The translations under genes and the position numbers were made by a program. A stretch of DNA of 64,000 bases from NCBI GenBank assembly GCA_021841005.1, contig JAKBVZ010000036.1:1-64000 (forward strand). The letters are read 5' to 3'. A model generated the notes under the pieces. It ran no database searches and was not told the DNA's origin. It saw nothing but the letters and a program-made list of their open reading frames with translations. How positions within the stretch are numbered: the stretch's first letter is position 1; each line of letters opens with the position of its first letter. The stretch comes from Actinomycetes bacterium. Lineage in GTDB: Bacteria > Actinomycetota > Acidimicrobiia > Acidimicrobiales > JAMCPL01. Of the stretch, positions 44,249 through 52,141 are shown piece by piece.

Positions 44249-45325
44249 TTGGCCATCGGTAAATGGGTACAGGCAGGCAGGAACCATGGTTCTGGAAAGA
44301 ACATACAGCAACAAGGTAGGGGATCGGATAGCACGGGTACCGGCCCGGGTACTGGTGAAGGCGACCACTCCGAGAAGGTCGGCAGTCCAAGCAATATACC
44401 GACGCTTAACAGCCTGATCAGGCGGGCCCTCGACCCTGACTATAAGAAAAGGAAACTTGCAGCGGCGGATCGTAACGCCCACCCATTCATACTGGCATGC
44501 CTGGCCATGGACGAGGAAGAAAAGGTGCGCGCAGAGGTTGCCGCGAACCCGTCCGCCACGCTTGAAATACTTACCCACCTGCTCCATGACCCCGATGAAA
44601 ACGTCAGGGTGAAGGTGGCGACAAGCCGGACCGTCACCGCCCAGATGCTCGACGCGCTGGCAGGTGACAGCGCTTTTGCCGTCCGCGTCGAAGTGGCCAA
44701 GAGCAGAACCGCCGAGCCTGCAGTGCTCACTTACCTGGTCAACGATCCGAGCCATGATGTCAGGAGCGCAGTTGCCTCGAATGCCGGCGCCACCCCTGAT
44801 ATCCTTGCTATTCTATCGGAAGACGATTCACCAGCGGTACGTATGGCAGCAGCCAGGAACGCACGCACTCCCGAACACGCCCTCGAGACTCTGGCAAGAG
44901 ATGAAGACAGGTCAGTGAGAATGGCTGCATACGGCAACCCCTCCGCCACAGAAGAGGTTCGCAAGCTGGCCGAGGAAATTTCGATCACCACCACCAAAGT
45001 ACATCCGGCCCTAGACGCTGGCAGTGACCCGGATTCACTTGGCGCGATGGCGGTCAGCGACAATTGGGTCATACGTCAAGGCGTTGCAATGAACAAGGCA
45101 ACACCGAAAGACCTGCTGGCAAGCCTGGCGATGGATCGTAACTGGCAGGTGCGCAGGGGAGTGGCACTGAATACGGCCACACCCGAAAAGATCCTCCATG
45201 ATCTTGCCTCTGATCCCGAAAGAGATGTCCGTCAAGCAGTGGCTGACAACCCGAGTGCCACTAAAGACGTCATAGATATAGCCCTGCGCAGTCTGGAAGT
45301 CCACAAGCATCGCCAGCCGATATGA
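44249..45325 (+). CDS. LRV-repeat protein (paralogue 2), coupled to thiE
   Basis: This protein is a paralogue of the gene at 42889: both begin with xLIRRALDPDxKxRxLAAxxxxAxPFILAxLAxD and both end with a DP-E-R-DVRQAVADNPSATxDVI unit. The same central irregular segment (VHPALDAGSDPDSLGAMAVSDNWVIRQGVAMN) occurs in both, so the order of repeats is conserved, not just their type. The ORF track uses TTG 44216; TTG 44249 has GGAGGAG nine bases upstream. The stop overlaps the thiE start by 4 bp (ATGA), so the two are co-translated. The N-terminal 30 residues are Gly/Ser-rich. The function is unknown. Confidence 0.8.
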   Translation: MAIGKWVQAGRNHGSGKNIQQQGRGSDSTGTGPGTGEGDHSEKVGSPSNIPTLNSLIRRALDPDYKKRKLAAADRNAHPFILACLAMDEEEKVRAEVAANPSATLEILTHLLHDPDENVRVKVATSRTVTAQMLDALAGDSAFAVRVEVAKSRTAEPAVLTYLVNDPSHDVRSAVASNAGATPDILAILSEDDSPAVRMAAARNARTPEHALETLARDEDRSVRMAAYGNPSATEEVRKLAEEISITTTKVHPALDAGSDPDSLGAMAVSDNWVIRQGVAMNKATPKDLLASLAMDRNWQVRRGVALNTATPEKILHDLASDPERDVRQAVADNPSATKDVIDIALRSLEVHKHRQPI

Positions 45326-46008
45326 GTGAGCAATCACCTTCCCTCGATCAAGCCAGGATTTACCTGTGCGTACCGGCAATGCCTGACATAGAGCACTTCT
45401 TGGAAAGCGCCATCAGGGGAGGCGTGGATGCCGTCCAACTTCGCGAGAAACACCTTGAAGCCCTGGGAATACTCGGGTATGCCAGGAAAGCTTTACGTGT
45501 CTGTCGCGCCATGGGGATACCCTTCATTGTAAACGATAGGCCTGACCTGGCCTTGGAGGTAGAAGCTGACGGAGTCCATGTAGGTCAAGATGATGCTCCC
45601 CCATCGCTTGCCCGCAAGATACTCGGTTCCCTGGCAGTAGTAGGCCGTTCCACCCACGCTAAGGCGGAACTGGATTCAAGTATCACCGAACCGGTGGATT
45701 ATGTCTCTGCGGGGCCTGTCGTTTCCACTCCCACCAAGCCGGGCCGTGAGGGCACCGGCATGGAATACGTGAAGTACGCTGTGACCAATTCGCCCAAACC
45801 AGTCTTCGTCACAGGAGGTGTCACCCCAGAGACTGTTCCCCAGCTCGCCGCCGTAGGTGTGACGCATTACGTAGTGGTCAGGTATCTAACCGAGTCCAAT
45901 GATCCATACCGCGCAGCTCGGGCGCTAAAAGAAGCTGCAGCTAGAGCATTTGACCGCTGCAAGGTTTCCGGCACGGCTAACGCTTTGCGCGGGCGGCATT
46001 GCCAATGA
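45322..46008 (+). CDS. thiE: Thiamine phosphate synthase
   Basis: The 228-residue TIM-barrel protein has the ThiE motifs: GGVDAVQLREKHLE (pyrophosphate/Mg site), GIPFIVNDRPDLALEVEADGVHVGQDD, VGRSTH, DYVSAGPVVSTPTKPGREGTG and VFVTGGVTPETVPQLAAVGV. It joins HMP-pyrophosphate and thiazole phosphate to give thiamine phosphate, the precursor of the cofactor AceE needs. The C-terminal ~25 residues are not conserved. Its ATG overlaps the LRV gene stop by four bases, and a methyltransferase gene follows after 3 bp. Confidence 0.93.
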   Translation: MSEQSPSLDQARIYLCVPAMPDIEHFLESAIRGGVDAVQLREKHLEALGILGYARKALRVCRAMGIPFIVNDRPDLALEVEADGVHVGQDDAPPSLARKILGSLAVVGRSTHAKAELDSSITEPVDYVSAGPVVSTPTKPGREGTGMEYVKYAVTNSPKPVFVTGGVTPETVPQLAAVGVTHYVVVRYLTESNDPYRAARALKEAAARAFDRCKVSGTANALRGRHCQ

Positions 46009-46011
46009 CAG

Positions 46012-46794
46012 ATGCACGGCCAAGAAGGTACCTCTCACCGTACCTCATCCTCACCTCGGGCGCGGTATGGTGGAACGGCCGTGCCTGAACGGTCGCGAAG
46101 GAACCTCCTGAGGGACGATGTGTACAGGAGACCGCTCGAAACCGCACTCGACAGGCTGGGCGTGTCAGACGGCTGGAAGTGCGTGGATGCCGGCGCCGGC
46201 GGTGGCGATGTTTCAGTTGCACTGGCGGAAATTGTCGGAGCCACAGGACGTATATACTCTGTCGACATTGATCCCGTAGCAAGGGACGAGGTGGCCTCGA
46301 GAGCAGCCGCATACAGCCAGGTAATTGCAATCACCCAGGCAGCAGAAGACCTATTGCTACCGGAACCAGTGGACCTGGCATTCTGCCGCTTTCTCCTAAT
46401 GCATGTCCATGACCCTCTGGTGGTCGTGTGCAGGATGGCGACTGCCGTCAGGCCAGGAGGGTTTGTAGTCGCCCAGGAGCCGGTGACATCGGCCGGCAGG
46501 ATAGGTGGACTGCCCTTCTCCATGGAAGGAGCGTTGCATCCCGACGCCGGTGATGTCCTGCCTTCCCTAATACGCCAAGCAGGTCTTGAACTGGTCGACT
46601 GCTGGGCGGAATCTCCCGCATGGGCCGGTGAGGGACCAGTTGCCCGCTATCTCGAGCGCTTGACTGGGGTAGATCCCTGCGACAATCCAGTCATACTCCC
46701 CCCCCTAGTGACGGCGGTAGGCCGTGTACCGGAGAATCGTCCGGTAGACAGCCAGAACAGGATACCGGTAGCTGACCGTCCGACCGATTGGTGA
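46012..46794 (+). CDS. Class I SAM-dependent methyltransferase
   Basis: The 260-residue product has the SAM-binding motif VDAGAGGGDVSVALAE (motif I), IYSVDIDP with the acidic ribose ligand, and VDLAFCRFLLMHVHDP followed by RPGGFVVAQEP (motifs IV-VI). It looks like a small-molecule methyltransferase; the substrate is not evident. It follows thiE by 3 bp, in the LRV2-thiE operon. The first ~30 residues are poorly conserved, and a downstream start is possible. The final 32 bp before the stop, including the last codons, are duplicated 72 bp downstream. Confidence 0.8.
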   Translation: MHGQEGTSHRTSSSPRARYGGTAVPERSRRNLLRDDVYRRPLETALDRLGVSDGWKCVDAGAGGGDVSVALAEIVGATGRIYSVDIDPVARDEVASRAAAYSQVIAITQAAEDLLLPEPVDLAFCRFLLMHVHDPLVVVCRMATAVRPGGFVVAQEPVTSAGRIGGLPFSMEGALHPDAGDVLPSLIRQAGLELVDCWAESPAWAGEGPVARYLERLTGVDPCDNPVILPPLVTAVGRVPENRPVDSQNRIPVADRPTDW

Positions 46795-46863
46795 GCAACC
46801 TCTTTGCTAGAACCCTGACTCCGGTGAACCTGGATACCGGTAGCTGACCGTCCGACCGATTGG
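46760..46863 (+). repeat. 32-bp perfect direct repeat, period 72, at the methyltransferase 3' end
   Basis: GGATACCGGTAGCTGACCGT... (32 bp) occurs at 46760-46791 and 46832-46863. The first copy ends at the stop codon; the second lies downstream in non-coding DNA. The spacer is unrelated and contains AGCAA...TTGCT. Confidence 0.95.
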
Positions 46864-46975
46864 CGAGAGTGCCTCAACTACGAGAGCAAGTACGAGATGG
46901 AGGAGAGAACAGCAGGATTGATAGAATGACTCGAACGCAAGTCACAAGTCACAAGTCACAAAAGGAGGATATGCT

Positions 46976-48661
46976 TTGAGCACGGACGAGCCTACGGAGG
47001 ACCTGATGGACCACCCTGCAGACATACTGGACACATTCCGACCGGAAGAGGATCTTGACAGGGCCGGCGGGGTACTGGATACGGCTGAAAAGGTAATCGA
47101 ATCAGCAATCGCACGCATCGCGTCCAGGGGAGGCATAGATGCGAACCAGGCGGTTGCCTACGACCTCGCCCACATGGCCTCAGCCATAAAAATAGCTGAA
47201 AGTGCAGTATCATATGGACACCTTGGCAGGGAGGAGGCGGGGATTGCCTGCGCATTCGCTGCTGACACTCTTGGAGACCTGCTCTCACGGGTGGTTGGGA
47301 GGGAGGAGGAATGGGGCATCTCCACCAGCTTCCTCTTCGATGCCCACCCATTCACCACCAAATATCGTAATCCATCCTACCTGGCGGGCATCGCGGGAAT
47401 TACGGGCGAATACCATCTGGACCAGGAGTTCGACCTTGTGCGAGAGACCTTTCACAGATTTGCGGAAGATCGTATCAGGCCCCATGCCGAACACGTCCAC
47501 CGGCACAACGATGACATTCCCGAGGACATCATCAATGGGCTTGCAGAACTGGGTGGGTTTGGCCTGTCCATACCGGAGGAATACGGTGGTTACGCCACCA
47601 GCGGGAACAGTGATTACAAGGGAATGGTGATAGCAACGGAAGAGCTTTCATGGGGCGCTCTGGCCATAGGCGGATCACTCATCACCAGGCCCGAAATACT
47701 GGCCAGAGCATTGATGGCGGGAGGCACCGAAGAGCAAAAGCAACGCTGGCTACCGAGGATGGCCACAGGTGCCCTCATGACTGCAGTGGCAGTCACTGAG
47801 CCTGACTATGGATCGGACGTTGCCGGCATCACCACCACCGCCCAGCCGCTGTCTGGCGGATGGCTGGTGTCGGGCGTAAAGACCTGGTGTACCTTCGCCG
47901 CCAGGGCAGACCTACTGATGCTGCTCGCCCGCACCGACCCGGACAAGTCGAAAGGACACAAAGGGTTATCCCTATTCGTGATCGAAAAAGAAAGGGCAGA
48001 TGGAAAAGGCTTCGTGCTCACGCAGGATGCACATTCACGCTCCACCAAAGATGCTACATTGCCAGAGGGCCATCAGGGAAGGTTGGAAGGCCGCCCGATA
48101 GACACGATCGGATATAGAGGTTTGCACTCTTACGAGCTTTCTTTCGACAAGTGGTTCGTACCTGACGTTTGCCTGGTTGGCGGAGAACAAGGGCTGGGTA
48201 AAGGCTTCTACCTGCAGATGCAGGGCTTCGAAAATGGTAGGCTCCAGACAGCGGCCCGGGCCGTAGGTGTCATGCAGGCCGCGTACGAGGCGGCCTGTTC
48301 TTACGCCAGTAGCCGGGTGGTGTTTGGCACTCCGATAGATCAGTACCAGCTCACCCGCGTAAAGCTTGCCCGTATGGCTGTACTGATCCAGTCGATCCGG
48401 CAATTCACTTACAAAGTTGCCGACCTGATGGCACGAGGACAGGGGTCGCTCGAAGCATCGATGGTAAAGGCGTACGCCTGCAAGGCGGCCGAATGGGTTG
48501 CACGTGAGGCCATGCAGATTCACGGGGGCATGGGGTATGCCGAAGAGTTCCCTGCCAGTAGATACTTCGTGGATTCAAGAGTATTATCGATATTCGAGGG
48601 AGCAGACGAAACGCTTTCACTGAAGGTGATCGCCCGGAGGCTGCTCAACCAGGTCGGCTGA
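46976..48661 (+). CDS. mcd: Acyl-CoA dehydrogenase, probable (2S)-methylsuccinyl-CoA dehydrogenase
   Basis: The 561-residue flavoprotein has a ~145-residue N-terminal helical extension before the acyl-CoA dehydrogenase core (EFDLVRETFHRFAEDRIRPH, TEPDYGSDVAG, RVVFGTPIDQYQLTR, AMQIHGGMGYAEEFP). The base region reads SIFEGADETL where many relatives have YEGTSEI. An extension of this size is characteristic of methylsuccinyl-CoA dehydrogenase of the ethylmalonyl-CoA pathway. The malyl-CoA lyase-like gene 1.2 kb away supports that reading. The start is TTG with GGAGG seven bases upstream, preceded by three CAAGTCA repeats. Confidence 0.78.
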   Translation: MSTDEPTEDLMDHPADILDTFRPEEDLDRAGGVLDTAEKVIESAIARIASRGGIDANQAVAYDLAHMASAIKIAESAVSYGHLGREEAGIACAFAADTLGDLLSRVVGREEEWGISTSFLFDAHPFTTKYRNPSYLAGIAGITGEYHLDQEFDLVRETFHRFAEDRIRPHAEHVHRHNDDIPEDIINGLAELGGFGLSIPEEYGGYATSGNSDYKGMVIATEELSWGALAIGGSLITRPEILARALMAGGTEEQKQRWLPRMATGALMTAVAVTEPDYGSDVAGITTTAQPLSGGWLVSGVKTWCTFAARADLLMLLARTDPDKSKGHKGLSLFVIEKERADGKGFVLTQDAHSRSTKDATLPEGHQGRLEGRPIDTIGYRGLHSYELSFDKWFVPDVCLVGGEQGLGKGFYLQMQGFENGRLQTAARAVGVMQAAYEAACSYASSRVVFGTPIDQYQLTRVKLARMAVLIQSIRQFTYKVADLMARGQGSLEASMVKAYACKAAEWVAREAMQIHGGMGYAEEFPASRYFVDSRVLSIFEGADETLSLKVIARRLLNQVG

Positions 48662-48680
48662 AACGGCCTGCAAATTGGCA

Positions 48681-48789
48681 CGACATCTCAATCCTCAGCT
48701 AGATCCTCGGTAGTAACCTGATGCCCCGTCAAAGTATGGCGTCGATAGATATCGACATCTCAACCCTCAGCTGGATCCTCGGTAGTAAC
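48681..48789 (-). repeat. 37-bp direct repeat, period 72, at the lgt 3' end
   Basis: CGACATCTCAAxCCTCAGCT-type copies at 48681-48717 and 48753-48789 differ at two positions over 37 bp. The upstream (plus-coordinate higher) copy contains the lgt stop codon; the other lies beyond it. The spacer carries GTCGATA/TATCGAC. Confidence 0.95.
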
Positions 48790-49737
48790 GGGTTGACCCC
48801 CGGTACGAGCATCCGTTGAACCGTTCCTCACTCCGTTGTCCCCGTCCAGGTCGCTGCTTTCCATAACCTGACTGCTAAAGCTGTCTCCGTTGTCCCCGTC
48901 CAGGCTTGGACTGACACTGTCCACCGTTGCACCACTGGCACCAGCCATGATAAATGCCCTTTCAGCCAACGGCAATGGGTGACTCTCTCGATGAGCAAGA
49001 AGCCAAACCGACCAGCCAAGTCCAACCGCAAACAGACCCAGCCCTGCCAGCTGCACCAGAACCGCTCCCAAGTGTCCCGGATATGCAAGCCATAGGTGCT
49101 CCTCGAAAAATCTGCCCAACCCCCACATACCAACCGTAGAAGAAGCCACAAACCCGGCAGGGCGATTGGCCATCCTCTTCTCTATCATAATTACGGTAAA
49201 AAATATCCCGAACGAGATCATCGCCTGGAAAATTGGAACCGGCAGTCGCTTGCCGACTTGATCAGCGTAGTACATGCCGAACCACTGATGAGTAGGGTGA
49301 CCACCGCCTGCAACCATGAGCTGTGGTCCGAGGAGCCTTCCTACTCCCCATGCCGCTATGAGCACCGGGGCAACCAAGTCTGCAAGGTTAGCCAGGGACA
49401 GATCAGGGCAGCGCTTGCGAGCAATGATAAATCCCGTAGGTATACCTGCAATCAAGCCCCCAAACGAGGAGAGACCCCCATGCCAGACCTGAACAATCTG
49501 CGCTGGATCAGCAGTGTAGAAAGACAGATTGGCAAGAACATGCATTACGCGAGCACCAATTATTGCTGCCACGATCACCCAGACAAACATCCCGGTAACC
49601 CATGCCCACGGATACCCTCTCTGCTTGAGTCTACGCTCGAAATATCTGTACGCGAACCAGAACGTGATCGCCAGTCCTATGCCGTAGGTATGGACAACCA
49701 ATGGACCTATATGAAACTGAACCGGTATTGGCTTCAT
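48760..49737 (-). CDS. lgt: Prolipoprotein diacylglyceryl transferase
   Basis: The protein has about seven membrane helices and the Lgt signatures: PVQFHIGPLVVHTYGIGLAI, ARVMHVL, WHGGLSSFGGLIAG, the catalytic region WGVGRLLGPQ with the Arg conserved in Lgt, and RFFEEHLW. It adds diacylglycerol to the Cys of lipoproteins such as that at 3551. The ORF track runs to 50103 and overlaps the malyl-CoA lyase gene; ATG 49737 with GGGAGG six bases upstream avoids this. The C-terminal ~60 residues are a low-complexity tail with SLDGDNG and DLDGDNG from a 54-bp period duplication. Confidence 0.92.
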   Translation of the reverse strand: MKPIPVQFHIGPLVVHTYGIGLAITFWFAYRYFERRLKQRGYPWAWVTGMFVWVIVAAIIGARVMHVLANLSFYTADPAQIVQVWHGGLSSFGGLIAGIPTGFIIARKRCPDLSLANLADLVAPVLIAAWGVGRLLGPQLMVAGGGHPTHQWFGMYYADQVGKRLPVPIFQAMISFGIFFTVIMIEKRMANRPAGFVASSTVGMWGLGRFFEEHLWLAYPGHLGAVLVQLAGLGLFAVGLGWSVWLLAHRESHPLPLAERAFIMAGASGATVDSVSPSLDGDNGDSFSSQVMESSDLDGDNGVRNGSTDARTGGQPVTTEDPAEG

Positions 49738-49864
49738 CCACAGCCTCCCGCCATGCATGTCCGCTCGTTGTATATCACTGCTTGCACTATAGCACCGGGC
49801 TACGGATACCAGTAGGCAGATCTCCGGTCGAGTTGCCAGGCGATCGGCAACGACGCTATTATCG

Positions 49865-50812
49865 ATGACCATGTCCGAAAGAAGTAGAGATTTACCGCGT
49901 CGTTCCTGCCTGTCGGTTCCGGGATCCAACGAAAGGTTCCTCCAGAAGGGCCCTACTGTACCTGCTGATATGACCTTTTTAGATCTCGAGGATTCGGTAG
50001 CACCACTGGAGAAGGAAGCGGCCCGAGCAAAAGTGGCTGATGCCATCAAGAGTCTCCCATGGGACGACAGGGTGCTGTGCGTACGCGTCAATGCATGGGA
50101 CACCCGTTGGACTTACGGCGATGTCATAGAGGTGGTATCCAACGCCGGCCAGAGATTGGACGAGATCATGTTGCCCAAAGTGCAGAGTGCAGCAGAAGTG
50201 GTGGCGCTGGATCTCCTTCTCACCCAGATAGAAGCCAACTGCGGATTACCGTACGGACACATAGGAATAGAAGCGCAGATCGAGACCACAAGAGGCCTCA
50301 TCAATGTCGAAGAGATATGCGCTGCATCTCCAAGGCTGGAAACCATCATCTTCGGTCCCGCCGACTTCGCAGCTTCGATGGAGATGCCAGTTCTTACGGG
50401 AGGAGTCGCCATAGAAGAGTACCCTGGCGACCACTTCCACTATGTCTTCTCCAAGATACTCATGGCAGGTCGCGCCAATGGCCTTCAGGTCATCGACGGA
50501 CCTTACTTGAAAATAAGGGACTTGGACGGCCTAAGGGAGTTCTCACAACGCACCAGAGTCCTTGGATATGACGGTAAATGGGCGCTGAACCCGGATCAGG
50601 TAACCGTACTCAATGAGGTGTACTCGCCCACCCAGGAACAGTTCGATCGCGCTCACGATATTCTCGACGCATACCGCCAAGCCACAGAGAGCGAGCGCAA
50701 GGGCGCAGTGATGTTCGGCGAGGAGATGATCGACGAGGCAAGCAGGAAGATGGCACTGAAGTTTGTCAAGCGCGGGGAACGAGCCGGCTTCAAGCGGAGT
50801 GTTGCTGGCTGA
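49865..50812 (+). CDS. mcl: Malyl-CoA/beta-methylmalyl-CoA lyase-like (HpcH/CitE family)
   Basis: The 315-residue protein shows the CitE-family features: RRSCLSVPGSNERFL, MTFLDLEDSVAPLEKE, RVNAWDT, LPKVQSAAEV, IEAQIETTRGLINVEEIC and FGPADFAASM, with metal-binding Glu and Asp. Length and the end (LGYDGKWALNPDQVTVLNEVYSP) match malyl-CoA/beta-methylmalyl-CoA lyases better than citrate lyase beta. These split beta-methylmalyl-CoA into glyoxylate and propionyl-CoA. The divergently placed lgt separates it from the mcd-like gene. Either ATG (residue 1 or 3) may be used. Confidence 0.85.
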   Translation: MTMSERSRDLPRRSCLSVPGSNERFLQKGPTVPADMTFLDLEDSVAPLEKEAARAKVADAIKSLPWDDRVLCVRVNAWDTRWTYGDVIEVVSNAGQRLDEIMLPKVQSAAEVVALDLLLTQIEANCGLPYGHIGIEAQIETTRGLINVEEICAASPRLETIIFGPADFAASMEMPVLTGGVAIEEYPGDHFHYVFSKILMAGRANGLQVIDGPYLKIRDLDGLREFSQRTRVLGYDGKWALNPDQVTVLNEVYSPTQEQFDRAHDILDAYRQATESERKGAVMFGEEMIDEASRKMALKFVKRGERAGFKRSVAG

Positions 50813-50835
50813 GTGCCAACTGAACCGCCCTGGCT

Positions 50836-51714
50836 TCAGGAGCTTGGGAGCGGTGGCCTGCCGGGTCCAGGGGGGCCTGCAAATGCCTGTGCTATTTGCA
50901 TCCATTCCAAGGCTTTCTCGCCATCTATCCGCAGGGAAACATCTGCAAGGTTTCTACGTTCTGTAACTATCAGGCAGAAGTCGAGAGCTGAACCGCGAAT
51001 GGAACCACCGGACTGCGCCGGGAGGGTGGAACCTTCCCCTCCATCTCGAACCTTGCCACCACCCGCAGCAACCCACCTCCAAACGCCGCCGCCCCCACTA
51101 TCATTGCCACTGGATGGAAGCGCAGGCGCAGTCAACTCGACCAATATCTCTTCAGTCGGGGTTTCAATACCTCTGACGGCATAGGAAAATTCACGGGTTC
51201 GCACTCCAAGGTCTGCAATATGCCTGAGACGCACCGTAGGCTCCCTAGACACCCCTAGGGCATCACACACATCCTGGCCGTGTGCCCAAGTCTCCATCAG
51301 CCGAGCGGTGACAAACGACCGCATGCCCATAGAAGGCCCATACCAGGCGATCCGAGACACCGGATCAGCATGCTCGAGACATTGCAACAGGGACATCCGG
51401 GCATCTCTCCACCATTGAAGCATAAGAGCACCATTCATGGCCCTGCCCTTAGCCAGATGTTCAGCAATAGGATCGAAACGTAGGGAACGCACCCCTTCCA
51501 CTTGGGCCTTGAAGCCAGCAGGATCTTCTATGGCCATACGAGCGGCATCATCAAAATACGCAAGGTGACCGATGCTGTCCCGTACATCCCATCCCTCCGC
51601 CGGAGTCGGACGCAACCAGGCATTTTCGTCGATGCCTGATGCTATCCTGTCCAGATCAATATGTTCTGCCTGCAAATCTGACAGTAAAGTCGGCCACCAC
51701 TCAGGAGCACTCAT
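50836..51714 (-). CDS. DinB/MPI-type (TIGR03084-like) mycothiol-related protein
   Basis: The N-terminal half is a four-helix bundle of the maleylpyruvate isomerase/DinB type: WDVRDSIGHLAYFDD and METWAHGQDVCDALG provide the metal-binding His residues. The C-terminal part ends with ALDFCLIVTERRNLADVSL and WMQIAQAFAGPPGPGR, a block characteristic of the actinobacterial TIGR03084 group. Some relatives use mycothiol, but the reaction of this group is not established. A ~30-residue Gly/Ser insert (SSGNDSGGGG ... GGEGSTL) lies between conserved strands. Confidence 0.8.
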   Translation of the reverse strand: MSAPEWWPTLLSDLQAEHIDLDRIASGIDENAWLRPTPAEGWDVRDSIGHLAYFDDAARMAIEDPAGFKAQVEGVRSLRFDPIAEHLAKGRAMNGALMLQWWRDARMSLLQCLEHADPVSRIAWYGPSMGMRSFVTARLMETWAHGQDVCDALGVSREPTVRLRHIADLGVRTREFSYAVRGIETPTEEILVELTAPALPSSGNDSGGGGVWRWVAAGGGKVRDGGEGSTLPAQSGGSIRGSALDFCLIVTERRNLADVSLRIDGEKALEWMQIAQAFAGPPGPGRPPLPSS

Positions 51715-51784
51715 CCATACAAGATTAACCCGAAGATATCATAGCGTGCCATCCAGTGCGTGAGAATGATGGCGTACGGCCGCG

Positions 51785-51890
51785 GGACATCACAGAGTGG
51801 GGGTGGAGGGATTCGAACAATACACGGGCTGCGGCATAGTGGCCGCAGCGGACATTGGACATCACAGAGTGGGGGTGGAGGGATTCGAAC
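51785..51890 (-). repeat. 34-bp perfect direct repeat, period 72, containing the 3' end of tRNA-Leu
   Basis: GGACATCACAGAGTGGGGGT... (34 bp) occurs at 51785-51818 and 51857-51890. The second copy includes the T-arm and acceptor 3' strand of tRNA-Leu; the first is a truncated tRNA tail 72 bp downstream. The spacer has an 8-bp hairpin (GCTGCGGC/GCCGCAGC) that may be the tRNA terminator. Confidence 0.95.
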
Positions 51891-51943
51891 CCTCACTGGA
51901 GGCGGTTTAAGCGCCTTGCCTCTGCCGGTTGGGCTACACCCCC
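51870..51943 (-). tRNA. tRNA with UAA (Leu) anticodon but short, class I variable loop
   Basis: The 74-nt minus-strand sequence folds cleanly: acceptor GGGGGTG/CACCCCC, anticodon stem AGGCG/CGCCT around CTTAAAC (anticodon TAA), five-base variable loop CCAGT, T-arm GAGGG-TTCGAAT-CCCTC, discriminator A. Bacterial tRNA-Leu normally has a long variable arm (class II, ~85 nt); this one does not. CCA is not encoded. It is probably charged with Leu, but the identity rests on the anticodon and discriminator only. Confidence 0.85.
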
Positions 51944-52141
51944 GATGCAATGTGGGTACACGACAAGACCTTATATATACTACCGCGAATGGTAGACCGC
52001 AGCCGCTGATACCATCTGACGCTCCGTTCTGTGCAACCCAAGGAGCTATCGTCCGTGACGAGAAACACGGCTGTCGTGAGTGGACTGACTATTCCTTTGA
52101 AAAGGCAACCCGCCCCGCAAATGACAGTGCGCTCCCACCAC

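Noticed and set aside
46760-46863. Two-repeat mini-CRISPR (repeat ~36, spacer ~36)
   Set aside because: The repeated sequence differs at each of the six loci and derives from the adjacent gene end; no cas genes are in the window.
49738-50103. Extended N-terminus of lgt to 50103
   Set aside because: It overlaps the malyl-CoA lyase gene on the opposite strand and adds non-conserved sequence; ATG 49737 has a good ribosome site.
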